The notes beneath the pieces were generated by a model that worked only from the letters and a program-made list of their open reading frames with translations, searched no databases and was not told where the DNA came from. 25,490 nucleotides of DNA from a virus: positions 2,860 to 28,349 of IMG/VR virus record IMGVR_UViG_3300035451_000008. One strand, given 5' to 3'. Numbering within the stretch: the first letter of the stretch is position 1; each line of letters begins with the position of its first letter. The position numbers and the translations under genes are program-made. This document shows positions 7,407-13,687 of this stretch, piece by piece.

Positions 7407-7716
7407 AGGTGTGTGGTTTGATCGCGAATCGAACGATCGCGAGTCGAAGCGGGTCTATTGGGTCAACGGTCAGGTCGCGGTACAGGCGATGGTGATCGAG
7501 GCGCCGACCCGTCCTGGGCTGTGGCTCACGGCGGTCGCGTGGGTGAACCCAGAAGACCCGAGCAAGACCCACGCTCACGAGTTCGGCCCCTTCGAGCGCC
7601 GGGCGACGGCAGAGCAGGCTCTGGACGCGATTGGGATTGGCATCCAGGTGGTGCGCCCGGCGAAGCATATCAGTGAGATTCCGGGGGCGGAAAAACTCGA
7701 ACCAGCGAAAGACTGA
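7357..7716 (+). CDS. Hypothetical protein, 119 aa
   Basis: ATG 7357 follows GGAAGG and overlaps the ASCH gene by 50 bases. The N-terminal half reads as beta strands (VRVAIPVEGVWF, RVYWVNGQVAVQAMVIEA); the second half contains an AEQALDAIGIGIQVV helix. There is no Cys or known motif. The small mixed fold could bind a ligand or a protein, but no family is recognised. Confidence 0.65.
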   Translation: MTETQNQRAVRVAIPVEGVWFDRESNDRESKRVYWVNGQVAVQAMVIEAPTRPGLWLTAVAWVNPEDPSKTHAHEFGPFERRATAEQALDAIGIGIQVVRPAKHISEIPGAEKLEPAKD

Positions 7717-7723
7717 AGGACTC

Positions 7724-8194
7724 ATGACAGACAGGGACAAGTTGAACGGCGCAGCCCCAACGGATTCGGGAGTGGAGATCTACGTGCTCACCGACGAACA
7801 GCATGTGAGGGCTCTCCTGATGGGGGCTGCTGCACTGGGCATCGTCCCATCGGGGATGGTGTCGCGTGTGTCTCGGGCTAGGTTCGAGCAGGTCTCGAAT
7901 GGCGCCACGCTGCAGCTCTGGACGCGCCCAGCGGCCTCGCCTCCACCGGACACGACTGTGCTTCGAGACGCCCTGGTGCGTCTACTCGGTGAGTCGGTTC
8001 CAGCGATGGCTGAGATCGCAACCTGGTCACGGGAACAGATCGAAGAAGTGGCCGAATGGGCTGTCCTCGCCAAGAGGTCACTGGACGCCAACGAATCATT
8101 CCCGGTCCCACCCACGTTCTTGGCGAGACCAGGAGAGCCCAAGCCCAAGCGGAAGCGGCGCACCCAAAGCGATCCACCGGGGGAGCCGAACTGA
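7724..8194 (+). CDS. Hypothetical protein, 156 aa, basic tail
   Basis: ATG 7724 is preceded by GAAGGA at the right distance. A strand-helix-strand N-terminus (EIYVLTDEQHVRALLMGAAA) is followed by a helical middle (RDALVRLLGESVPAMAEIAT) and a Pro/Lys/Arg tail (PKPKRKRRTQ) that may touch nucleic acid. Function is unknown. It lies directly before an HNH-like gene, with 2 nt between them. Confidence 0.65.
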   Translation: MTDRDKLNGAAPTDSGVEIYVLTDEQHVRALLMGAAALGIVPSGMVSRVSRARFEQVSNGATLQLWTRPAASPPPDTTVLRDALVRLLGESVPAMAEIATWSREQIEEVAEWAVLAKRSLDANESFPVPPTFLARPGEPKPKRKRRTQSDPPGEPN

Positions 8195-8196
8195 CC

Positions 8197-8487
8197 GTGG
8201 CCAGTCCGGACCGGGACCCCGACTACCTACGATGGGTGGCGAGTAGGCCATGCTTGTTCTGCCAGGGGCCCGCTGGACACGCTCACCATGACGGCAAGTT
8301 CAAAGGCGGCGGCACAAGCATCAAGTGCTCCGACTACCACACGGTCCCGCTCTGCCCGAAGCACCACGCCGAGTACCATCAACGTGGCCAGATCGGATTC
8401 TGGAACCCGGAAACCACCAAGCGCAAGTTCTCCCGAGCGATCGAATTGCTCCAGAAACAGTACCAGCTCCAGACAACGGGTCAGTAA
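8197..8487 (+). CDS. HNH-like zinc endonuclease, 96 aa
   Basis: GTG 8197 lies about 11 nt after GGGGAG. Motifs read in order: CLFC (Cys19, Cys22), AHH (His30, His31), Cys44 in KCSDYHTVPLC, and CPKHH with His56, His57 and His61. This is the arrangement of short phage HNH / DUF968-like proteins, where Cys pairs hold zinc and His residues form the nuclease centre. Likely roles are nicking during recombination or assisting packaging. The next gene's ATG overlaps its stop by one base. Confidence 0.65.
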   Translation: MASPDRDPDYLRWVASRPCLFCQGPAGHAHHDGKFKGGGTSIKCSDYHTVPLCPKHHAEYHQRGQIGFWNPETTKRKFSRAIELLQKQYQLQTTGQ

Positions 8488-8987
8488 TGCCCAAGCACCA
8501 GAAACGCTTCAAATCAGAGAAACAGCGGGTTTTGGCCCGATACATGGCGATCCGCCTACTCTCCCAACTCGTGGACGACTGGGAGGTGATCGAGGCCCTA
8601 GAGCGGCAGTTCAACGTCTCGGATACGGTGGCCAAGACCCTGGTGCGCGAGGCCTGGGCCGAGATCGTGTCCGCGGACGATGGACTCGACCTGAGGCGTC
8701 GCAAGGGCATCATGTTCATGGCCGCCCGGGAACACTTCCGGCGGTGCAACGAGAAGGGCGACTTGGCCCAGGCCACGGCGAGCCTGCGACTCATCGCCAG
8801 GATCTGGGGACTCGACAAGCCCCAGGAAGAACGCGATCAGTTGCCCAGCGAGCAGACCAAGGACGAGTTCAGTGGACGTTCCGCGTCGGAGCTCCGGTAC
8901 TATGAACAGCACGGTTGCTGGCCCGCGGACGCGTTGCCCCCACCGAAGGGGAACAAGCCCCAAGATCCACTCGCTGGACTACACTGA
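8487..8987 (+). CDS. Helix-turn-helix protein, candidate small terminase subunit
   Basis: 166 aa from ATG 8487, translated by stop-start overlap with the HNH-like gene. Residues 20-60 contain a helix-turn-helix-like segment (DDWEVIEALERQFNVSDTVA). The middle (MFMAAREHFRRCNEKGDLAQ, then LRLIARIWGLD) resembles the oligomerisation region of small terminase-like phage proteins. The C-terminus is Pro rich. The HNH gene just before it would fit a packaging role, but the large terminase is about 4.7 kb downstream, so a transcription or replication factor is also possible. Confidence 0.5.
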   Translation: MPKHQKRFKSEKQRVLARYMAIRLLSQLVDDWEVIEALERQFNVSDTVAKTLVREAWAEIVSADDGLDLRRRKGIMFMAAREHFRRCNEKGDLAQATASLRLIARIWGLDKPQEERDQLPSEQTKDEFSGRSASELRYYEQHGCWPADALPPPKGNKPQDPLAGLH

Positions 8988-9030
8988 TTCAGGTACACCG
9001 GAGAAGGCGCGCTGGTGTTGAGTTTCTGGG

Positions 9031-9060
9031 CCCATTCGTGGGTTGTCCAGACTGAAAGGG
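9031..9060 (+). promoter_or_regulatory. Short hairpin plus GAAAGGG ribosome-binding site
   Basis: CCCA-TTCG-TGGG at 9031-9042 is a short hairpin with a TTCG loop, followed by GAAAGGG at 9054-9060 and GTG at 9067. The stem is only 4 bp and the spacing is longer than in the other cassettes, so this is a weak member of the hairpin plus ribosome-binding series. Confidence 0.35.
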
Positions 9061-9066
9061 AAAGCA

Positions 9067-9399
9067 GTGGACGAACAGGGAAAGATCCAGAGTTGGACGG
9101 ACAGCAAGGGCAACGTTTTTTCTGCCTCAGAATTCGAGGCAGCGAAGCGGGAGCATGGGACCTACGCGCTGGTCTGCTTGCGCTGCCGGACCTCGCACTT
9201 CTTCCAGGGTCCGCCGTTGCACCCGAGATGCACTGAGTGCGGCGGGGCTCTCCTGACTGAGGCGCAGGTGATCGAGGCAGTGCGCGAGCATGATGGGGCG
9301 GCACGGGCGCTGCAGCGGGTGCAGGGGTTGGCCCTAGCGGACGGTCTGAATCGCCACGAAAGACGCAAGGCGAAGGCCCTAGCACGGAGGAAGCGATGA
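9067..9399 (+). CDS. Zinc-ribbon protein, 110 aa
   Basis: GTG 9067 is placed 6 nt after GAAAGGG; the TTG at 9043 in the same frame has no such site. The core holds CLRC and CTEC pairs about 18 residues apart, a classic zinc ribbon. A helix (VIEAVREHDGAARALQRVQG) follows, and the end is strongly basic (RHERRKAKALARRKR), suggesting nucleic-acid binding. No specific family recognised. It begins a run of four tightly coupled small genes. Confidence 0.65.
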   Translation: MDEQGKIQSWTDSKGNVFSASEFEAAKREHGTYALVCLRCRTSHFFQGPPLHPRCTECGGALLTEAQVIEAVREHDGAARALQRVQGLALADGLNRHERRKAKALARRKR

Positions 9400-9764
9400 A
9401 GGACGAGCTGGAGCCAGAGCTGGACCGCAACAACGTGCCGATTCTGCGGGGTGTGCGTGCAAAGATTGCCGACCTGGATCGGCGTCGCGTGTACCTCGAA
9501 GAGAAGCTGGCGAGCCGAACGGGAAGCCGGTCTTCACTAGAGTTCGCGAAGCGTGAGGTGGAGGCGATTGTGGCAGCTCAGATCGCCTTGACCTTCCACA
9601 TGAATACCGTGCAACGGCTGGATGAGCCCGTGGGGCTATTGCGCGAGTTCGTGGCGGCCTACGAGGGACCGATAGCCGAAGAGGGCCGGTTGCGGGCCGT
9701 TGTGGCGCGTGGGAAGACCTTGCTGGAAGAGTTCGACGCACTCATGCAAGGACAGAGACGATGA
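9396..9764 (+). CDS. Hypothetical helical protein, 122 aa
   Basis: The ATG overlaps the upstream stop by 4 bases, with AGGA just before it. The protein is almost wholly helical, with heptad-like stretches (AKIADLDRRRVYLEEKLAS, REVEAIVAAQIALTF). It has no Cys and no catalytic motif. It may be a structural or adaptor protein; no family is recognised. Confidence 0.65.
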   Translation: MKDELEPELDRNNVPILRGVRAKIADLDRRRVYLEEKLASRTGSRSSLEFAKREVEAIVAAQIALTFHMNTVQRLDEPVGLLREFVAAYEGPIAEEGRLRAVVARGKTLLEEFDALMQGQRR

Positions 9765-9925
9765 AAAAGCGAACAGTGGTGATCGTGTTTGGAGCTGACC
9801 AACGGCTATGGCAACCGGAGCCAGACCCAACTCGCTTGAGCGAAACCAGCAAGCGGCGGCGGCGAACAGCAGTGGTTGAACTGACGAAAACCCAGCAACT
9901 GGTAACCAAAGGGGCAGTGCAATGA
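9761..9925 (+). CDS. Hypothetical basic mini-protein, 54 aa
   Basis: A 54-residue frame from ATG 9761 to TGA 9923-9925, joined to both neighbours by 4-base ATGA overlaps. The N-terminus is a strand (KKRTVVIVFGADQRLW); the middle is basic (KRRRRTAVVEL). The exact fit between two coupled genes is the main support. Function unknown. Confidence 0.55.
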   Translation: MKKRTVVIVFGADQRLWQPEPDPTRLSETSKRRRRTAVVELTKTQQLVTKGAVQ

Positions 9926-10116
9926 GCCATGGCGTGAGAACGAACAAGCACCACGAGATCGTGGCAACGATCCAGTGGGGTTCGGGCATGGCGAAGCCCG
10001 AGGGCGTGGAGTTGATCGCGCCCGAAGACTACGCCAGAGTGTGCGTGGAGATGACCCGGCTAGGAAAACCCCGGTGGAAACGGGACCCCAAGACTGGTGT
10101 CGTGACCAAGGTGTAA
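9922..10116 (+). CDS. Hypothetical protein, 64 aa
   Basis: The ATG overlaps the previous stop, with AAAGGGG about 8 nt upstream. The product is a small, slightly basic strand-rich protein (HEIVATIQWGSG, ELIAPEDYARVCVEM) ending in KRDPKTGVVTKV. No family is recognised. The gene closes the coupled run before the MazG group. Confidence 0.6.
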   Translation: MSHGVRTNKHHEIVATIQWGSGMAKPEGVELIAPEDYARVCVEMTRLGKPRWKRDPKTGVVTKV

Positions 10117-10152
10117 ACTGAGCCAAAGAGGCGTTGGGCCTCGAACGAAAGG
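10114..10152 (+). promoter_or_regulatory. TAAACT box, hairpin and GAAAGG cassette before the MazG-like gene
   Basis: TAAACT at 10114-10119 overlaps the end of the previous gene and could be a -10 element; no good -35 is seen at 16-18 bases. GAGGC (10128-10132) and GCCTC (10138-10142) pair around GTTGG. ACGAAAGG follows, with ATG at 10159. A start near 10126 would place the hairpin at the 5' end of the transcript. Confidence 0.5.
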
Positions 10153-10158
10153 AAAGCA

Positions 10159-10683
10159 ATGATGATTGATCTAAGGGTGCGAGCTGTTGGGCTCGCGGTG
10201 CGGGCGATTCGGACGTTCGGCGAGGAGCCCCAGTGGCGCCAGTTGCAGGAGGAGTGCGGCGAACTGGTGGCAGCCGTGAACCATTCGATGCGGCGCAACG
10301 ACAAGTCCGAGCTGATCGGTGAACTGGCGGATGTGCTGTTCATGCTGTTGCAGGCGCTGATTCTGGTGCCCCCAGAGCTGGTGTTCGCGCGGTTGGAGCA
10401 AAAGCTAGAGCGGTTCGAGAAGGTGCTGCATGGGCGTCCGGAACTGAATGAGAGTCTGCTGTATCTGCGGCGTGCCAAGCTGGCGTTGGAGTGGTTCGGC
10501 GCCCCGAAGGAACCAGACGAAGGAGACACGCTGGACGCCAACGCGGAACATGCCGAGCTGCTGCAGGCCGTGGGGGAGCTCGAAGACTGGCTGGTGCGCT
10601 ACGGGGACACGCCCAACGATCGGAGTCCAGCGGGTGTGGTTCGCGCGGCGGTGGCAGAGCTCACGAAGGCGAGGGCCCGATGA
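10159..10683 (+). CDS. MazG-like nucleotide pyrophosphohydrolase
   Basis: 174 aa. The motif EECGE (residues 31-35) followed by ELIGELADVLFML (Glu55, Asp58) is the EExxE...ExxD metal-binding signature of all-alpha NTP pyrophosphohydrolases. They hydrolyse NTPs or dNTPs to monophosphates plus pyrophosphate. Phage copies may clean the nucleotide pool or lower (p)ppGpp. The C-terminal 75 residues are an extra helical extension with no known match. ATG 10162, directly after 10159, is an alternative start. It heads its own hairpin-led group and overlaps the next gene by 4 bases. Confidence 0.75.
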   Translation: MMIDLRVRAVGLAVRAIRTFGEEPQWRQLQEECGELVAAVNHSMRRNDKSELIGELADVLFMLLQALILVPPELVFARLEQKLERFEKVLHGRPELNESLLYLRRAKLALEWFGAPKEPDEGDTLDANAEHAELLQAVGELEDWLVRYGDTPNDRSPAGVVRAAVAELTKARAR

Positions 10684-11006
10684 CCAGTCCTTGCGTCAAC
10701 GTCGCATTGGGTGCTTCGGATTGGGATGTGATCCAAGGTGCCGCGGCGCGGTTTGGATTCGAAGTCCCTTCGGGTCGAGGTCCTGTCGTTGCGGTGCCGT
10801 TACACCAGCTGGCGGCGTTGTTGGCTTGCGCGGACGCCGTTAATCCGGAACTGTGGCGGAGGATCCGGGACTCAGTGGGGCATCGTGCCCATGAGCTGTA
10901 CATGCAACACGCGGCCAAAGCATTGGACGAAGACAGTGACAGGGGATGGCTGCAGACGATGAGTGAGCTCGAAGATTGCCTTGGCCCGCTGCTGGATGTA
11001 CCATGA
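10680..11006 (+). CDS. Hypothetical protein, 108 aa
   Basis: ATG 10680 overlaps the MazG stop by 4 bases, with GGCGAGGG upstream. The N-terminal half is strand-rich (CVNVALGASDWDVIQGAAAR), then comes a helical, His-containing half (RDSVGHRAHELYMQHAAKAL). No known motif. Likely co-translated with the MazG-like enzyme. Confidence 0.65.
   Translation: MTSPCVNVALGASDWDVIQGAAARFGFEVPSGRGPVVAVPLHQLAALLACADAVNPELWRRIRDSVGHRAHELYMQHAAKALDEDSDRGWLQTMSELEDCLGPLLDVP
10976..11004 (+). promoter_or_regulatory. Promoter TTGCCT-17-TACCAT
   Basis: TTGCCT (10976-10981) and TACCAT (10999-11004) are exactly 17 bases apart, inside the end of the upstream gene. The predicted start near 11011 gives a leader of about 60 nt to ATG 11070 that includes the hairpin at 11033. 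Confidence 0.5.
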
Positions 11007-11032
11007 CGGCATGCACACAACTGGTTGACCCA

Positions 11033-11062
11033 GCGCGCAACCGCGCGGGCGGGAACGAAAGG
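11033..11062 (+). promoter_or_regulatory. Hairpin plus GAAAGG ribosome-binding cassette
   Basis: GCGCG (11033-11037) and CGCGC (11042-11046) pair around CAAC. AACGAAAGG ends at 11062 and ATG is at 11070. The gap between hairpin and GAAAGG is 10 nt, longer than in the other copies. Confidence 0.5.
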
Positions 11063-11069
11063 CAAGACC

Positions 11070-11258
11070 ATGAGCGAGATCAGAACTGGAGTGTACCGGT
11101 GCCCAACGAAGCCGGACGTGGTGGTGGTTCAGCAGATCGAGGAGTTCGTGCTGTACCGGGATTACCAGACCCAGAAAACCGGTCTGGTAGGACCGCTGCT
11201 GGCGTATCTGGAGCGCAACGGATACCGGTGGGAGCCCCGCGGCAACCATTGGAACTGA
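11070..11258 (+). CDS. Hypothetical protein, 62 aa
   Basis: ATG 11070 is 7 nt after GAAAGG. The protein reads as strands (VYRCPTKPDVVVVQQ, EFVLYRDYQ) and a helix (VGPLLAYLERNGY). It has a single Cys. No family is recognised. It leads a unit with three further mini-genes. Confidence 0.6.
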   Translation: MSEIRTGVYRCPTKPDVVVVQQIEEFVLYRDYQTQKTGLVGPLLAYLERNGYRWEPRGNHWN

Positions 11259-11260
11259 CG

Positions 11261-11449
11261 GTGTGCCAGCAATGCGACCAATTGGTGGCGGTCTCGCCGA
11301 AGGCCGGCTGGTGCTGGCCTTGCTACAACCAGCACGTCTTCCGGCGCTACCGGCTCATGATTCGAGGGCTGGCCGCCATGGTGTTCGTGTTGGGGTGTGT
11401 AGCGGTTGGGTTGGCGCTGGCGCTGTTCGTGCGAATGGTGAGATCGTGA
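11261..11449 (+). CDS. Zinc-ribbon membrane mini-protein, 62 aa
   Basis: GTG 11261 starts two bases after the previous stop. The N-terminus holds CQQC (residues 2-5) and CWPC (residues 18-21), forming one zinc site. Residues 36-57 (LAAMVFVLGCVAVGLALALF) form one clear transmembrane segment ending in Arg. The likely layout is a zinc knuckle on one side of the host membrane with a single-pass anchor. Possible roles include a membrane tether, superinfection exclusion or lysis control, none proven. The ribosome-binding site is weak, so coupling is likely. Confidence 0.6.
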   Translation: MCQQCDQLVAVSPKAGWCWPCYNQHVFRRYRLMIRGLAAMVFVLGCVAVGLALALFVRMVRS

Positions 11450-11562
11450 AGTGCGTGATCTGTTCTGGTTGGTTCTTCTTCTTCGAGCTGCCCAATCCGG
11501 CGGTTGCTTGCTGCGCCAGGTGTGCCCAGCTGCGCGGTAGAGGTGATTACCGTGGGCGGTAA
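11446..11562 (+). CDS. Zinc-ribbon mini-protein, 38 aa
   Basis: GTG 11446 overlaps the previous stop (GTGA). CVIC at residues 3-6 and a CCARC cluster near residue 25 can form a single zinc knuckle around an aromatic stretch (GWFFFFELP). It ends with TAA inside the start of the next gene. The size is small, but the Cys spacing and the packing support it. Confidence 0.5.
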   Translation: MKCVICSGWFFFFELPNPAVACCARCAQLRGRGDYRGR

Positions 11563-11806
11563 GATTCGCATGCTTGGCCGTACCGTGCGCAGCGAGAGGC
11601 AGGTTGGGGGACTGGACGTCCAATTGGTGGAGAGCGCAGCTGGGTTCCGCGTTTTCCTGGGTCGACTTGAGGGTGCCTCATGGGTGGAGCGCGTGACGGC
11701 GGGGACGAGGTCTGGGGAATTGCTGGCGCTGGCGGACGAGCTGCGGCGTTTGGCCGATCAGATTGATCGGCTCAGCCCTTGCGGACCGCGCCCGCGAAGC
11801 GGATAG
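11552..11806 (+). CDS. Hypothetical protein, 84 aa
   Basis: GTG 11552, with AGAGG 8 nt upstream, starts within the end of the preceding gene; in-frame ATG 11570 is an alternative. Strands (DVQLVESAAGFRVFLGRLE) are followed by a helix (ELLALADELRRLADQIDRLS). There is no Cys in the core. Function unknown. It is the last gene before the large hairpin at 11822. Confidence 0.6.
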   Translation: MGGKIRMLGRTVRSERQVGGLDVQLVESAAGFRVFLGRLEGASWVERVTAGTRSGELLALADELRRLADQIDRLSPCGPRPRSG

Positions 11807-11821
11807 TGACCAAGCAGATTC

Positions 11822-11882
11822 TGCGCGCCAGGCCCTCCTTCCCCCACGAACCTCGAACCTCCCCCGGGGGGCCTGGTGCGCA
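11822..11882 (+). terminator. Large GC-rich hairpin, candidate terminator
   Basis: The 17-base arms at 11822-11838 and 11866-11882 pair along their whole length, with two G-U pairs as RNA, around a 27-base C-rich loop. It lies between gene 11552-11806 and the next hairpin-led gene. No T-run follows, so it would be a terminator without a U-tail, or a processing or regulatory structure. Confidence 0.5.
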
Positions 11883-11893
11883 CCTAGTTACTC

Positions 11894-11917
11894 GGGGCAA
11901 AAGGCCCCAACGAAAGG
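11894..11917 (+). promoter_or_regulatory. Hairpin plus GAAAGG ribosome-binding cassette
   Basis: GGGGC (11894-11898) and GCCCC (11904-11908) pair around AAAAG, followed by AACGAAAGG (to 11917) and ATG at 11927. The stem and flanks nearly match the copy at 12359. Confidence 0.6.
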
Positions 11918-11926
11918 AAAAGAAGA

Positions 11927-12154
11927 ATGCCGACGATGAAAGCAAGCGAACTAGATCCTGGCGAGTGCAAGGGGTGCGGTGCCCTGATTTACTGGGTCAA
12001 GATGGCTGACACGGGGAAAGCGATGCCAGTGGACCGTGGTGCCGACCTGCGCGTGCTTCCGGGGCCCGATGGAGCTCGGGTGGTGAAGTGTTACATCTCG
12101 CACTTCCGATCGTGTTCGGCTGCGGCTCACTTCCGAAAGGTGGAAAGCCGGTGA
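11927..12154 (+). CDS. Zinc-finger protein, 75 aa, phage-type
   Basis: ATG 11927 is 9 nt after GAAAGG; ATG 11936 is an alternative. The order MKASELDPGECKGCG, IYWVKMADTGKAMPVD, then C-Y-I-S-H and Cys-containing SHFRSCSAAAHFR is a pattern I associate with a small zinc-binding protein found in many phages. Ligands would be the CxxC pair plus the later Cys/His residues. The role is unknown; protein or nucleic-acid binding is likely. Confidence 0.65.
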   Translation: MPTMKASELDPGECKGCGALIYWVKMADTGKAMPVDRGADLRVLPGPDGARVVKCYISHFRSCSAAAHFRKVESR

Positions 12155-12354
12155 AGGTTTGGACCTTCCCGCTGGACGTGGCAGGTGGGGTCGAGTTGCA
12201 GATCTCGTACTGTCGAAGGGCTGAGATGCTACTGGCCTGGTGTGATGTTGCCGGCTTCGATCACCCCACGGTGGCTTCGCTGCTGGCTGACATGTTGATC
12301 GTGGGGTGGCGTTTTCTTGGCCAGGTCGGGACAGCGTGTTACTTCAACAAGTGA
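12151..12354 (+). CDS. Hypothetical protein, 67 aa
   Basis: GTG 12151 overlaps the previous stop and follows GAAAGG (12134-12139) at some distance, with GGAAAG closer. The product starts with strands (WTFPLDVAGGVELQISYC) and continues with a helix (PTVASLLADMLIVGWRFL). It is the distal gene of the pair started by the hairpin cassette at 11894. No family recognised. Confidence 0.55.
   Translation: MKVWTFPLDVAGGVELQISYCRRAEMLLAWCDVAGFDHPTVASLLADMLIVGWRFLGQVGTACYFNK
12317..12345 (+). promoter_or_regulatory. Possible promoter TTGGCC-17-TACTTC
   Basis: TTGGCC (12317-12322) and TACTTC (12340-12345) are 17 bases apart; the last base of the -10 is off consensus. The predicted start near 12352 would put the hairpin at 12359 close to the 5' end. 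Confidence 0.35.
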
Positions 12355-12358
12355 ACTC

Positions 12359-12382
12359 GGGGCGTTTGGCCCCAACGAAAGG
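12359..12382 (+). promoter_or_regulatory. Hairpin plus GAAAGG ribosome-binding cassette
   Basis: GGGGC (12359-12363) and GCCCC (12369-12373) pair around GTTTG, followed by AACGAAAGG to 12382 and ATG at 12392. Same geometry as the copy at 11894; only the loop differs. Confidence 0.6.
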
Positions 12383-12391
12383 ACAATCAAG

Positions 12392-13060
12392 ATGAACCAA
12401 GAGACTCAAGAAGAGTGCAGGCGCCGATTCCGGGACACGGGGTTGTTGGCCACGGTGGAAGTCCTAGCGGGATGCGAGTACGAACCTCAGCTGCGCAAGG
12501 TGTTTCTTCGATTGCCGGATGAGATGATCTGGGCATCGATCAAGTCCGCCAGTGTGATGGTGCAGTTGGTAGCCGCCCTGGTGGGTGACACACGGATCGT
12601 GCTACTGGCTGCGCTGGAGGCTGTGGAGCTGGCGGCAAGCGAAGAGTCTGCAGAGGCGGGTCGAATGGTGGAGCGCCTACGACGCGTGCTGCTGAAAAGT
12701 TACAAGGCAGCAGATCTGCAGGAGGTGGAGTTCGAGGTGCGCTCTCGTGTGGACCGCGTGCGAGAGCTCGGGCGAGAGAGTTGGCGGTGCGTGACGTGGG
12801 AGGCAATCAACCTGATTGCCTGCGCTGTGGTGCGTTTCGTTGCTGGTCGCTCGCAGGCGGGTCAGCTGCGGTCGATGGTTGTGTCTGCTGTACAGGCAAC
12901 GTTCACAGCGCAAGTGAAGCGGCTGGAGGGGTCTGGGGTAGAGGAAGCGGAAGCAGTTGGGCAAGCTCACAGGGATCTGACCCACGAGATTCGGTCGGTG
13001 GTGTCGTACAAGCTGTTGCGCGCCACGTTGTGGCCAGTTAGCGCTGAGGCGGCATGTTGA
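12392..13060 (+). CDS. Hypothetical helical protein, 222 aa
   Basis: ATG 12392 is 9 nt after GAAAGG. The protein is helical throughout, rich in Ala, Val, Glu and Arg, with several amphipathic segments (VMVQLVAALVGDTRIVLLAA, INLIACAVVRFVAG). The hydrophobic runs are interrupted by charges and are not clear membrane spans. No motif recognised. It overlaps the methyltransferase gene by 7 bases and may be co-expressed with it. Confidence 0.65.
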   Translation: MNQETQEECRRRFRDTGLLATVEVLAGCEYEPQLRKVFLRLPDEMIWASIKSASVMVQLVAALVGDTRIVLLAALEAVELAASEESAEAGRMVERLRRVLLKSYKAADLQEVEFEVRSRVDRVRELGRESWRCVTWEAINLIACAVVRFVAGRSQAGQLRSMVVSAVQATFTAQVKRLEGSGVEEAEAVGQAHRDLTHEIRSVVSYKLLRATLWPVSAEAAC

Positions 13061-13683
13061 TCGAGCAGAGCGGGTACGCCTTCAGTGGCGAGGCAAAGGA
13101 CCTGAACCAGTACTTCACCGGGCGCAAGCTCGCGAAGCGGATCGTCCAATGGGCGGAGCTGTCGCGTGGGATGCGAGTGCTGGAACCGAGTGCTGGGGAC
13201 GGCGGAATCGTCCAAGCGCTGCCGATGAACATTGCGGTCACGGCGGTGGAGACAGATCCGCGCATGGCAGCGGAGCTGCGACGGATCAACCACCCGGCGC
13301 TCACGGTGATTGAAGGGGACTTCCTGAAGGTCACACCAGGTCGCGATTCGTTCGACGTTGCGATCATGAACCCACCCTACGGGGAGGGGGCGGACGGTCG
13401 CCACACGGCGCAAGCGCTGAGGTACGCGCAACGGGTGATCGTGCTGGTGCGCGTGAACTTCGAGTATGGCGTAGAGCGGTTCAATACGGTGTTTCGGTGG
13501 TCCCAGGTGACCCGGCGTGCGTTGTTGACGCGGCGTCCCCACTTCTACGGGCCGGCGAATGAGGGACACACGGCGCGCCACGATTACGTGGTGCTGGAGT
13601 TGGTGCGGCGCGATGACCGGCTGAAGGATCCAACTCCGGACCAGGTGGAAACCGAGTACTGGACCGAGAGCTGGAGCGAGTGA
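13054..13683 (+). CDS. N6-adenine DNA methyltransferase-like protein
   Basis: 209 aa. Motif I VLEPSAGDG (residues 42-50) binds S-adenosylmethionine, ETDP (66-69) is the acidic loop after strand 2, and NPPY (106-109) is the catalytic motif IV of N6-adenine methyltransferases. The N-terminal YFTGRKLAKRIV is typical of Type I/IIG-like small enzymes. There is no separate target-recognition domain and no nuclease partner nearby, so it probably modifies phage DNA before packaging to evade host restriction. An inactive or regulatory role cannot be excluded. The gene lies 4 bases before the large terminase. Confidence 0.75.
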   Translation: MLIEQSGYAFSGEAKDLNQYFTGRKLAKRIVQWAELSRGMRVLEPSAGDGGIVQALPMNIAVTAVETDPRMAAELRRINHPALTVIEGDFLKVTPGRDSFDVAIMNPPYGEGADGRHTAQALRYAQRVIVLVRVNFEYGVERFNTVFRWSQVTRRALLTRRPHFYGPANEGHTARHDYVVLELVRRDDRLKDPTPDQVETEYWTESWSE

Positions 13684-13687
13684 TCGC

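Noticed and set aside
11003-11068. Short open frame beginning at ATG 11003
   Set aside because: It runs through the hairpin and ribosome-binding site of the next gene in a different frame and has no site of its own.
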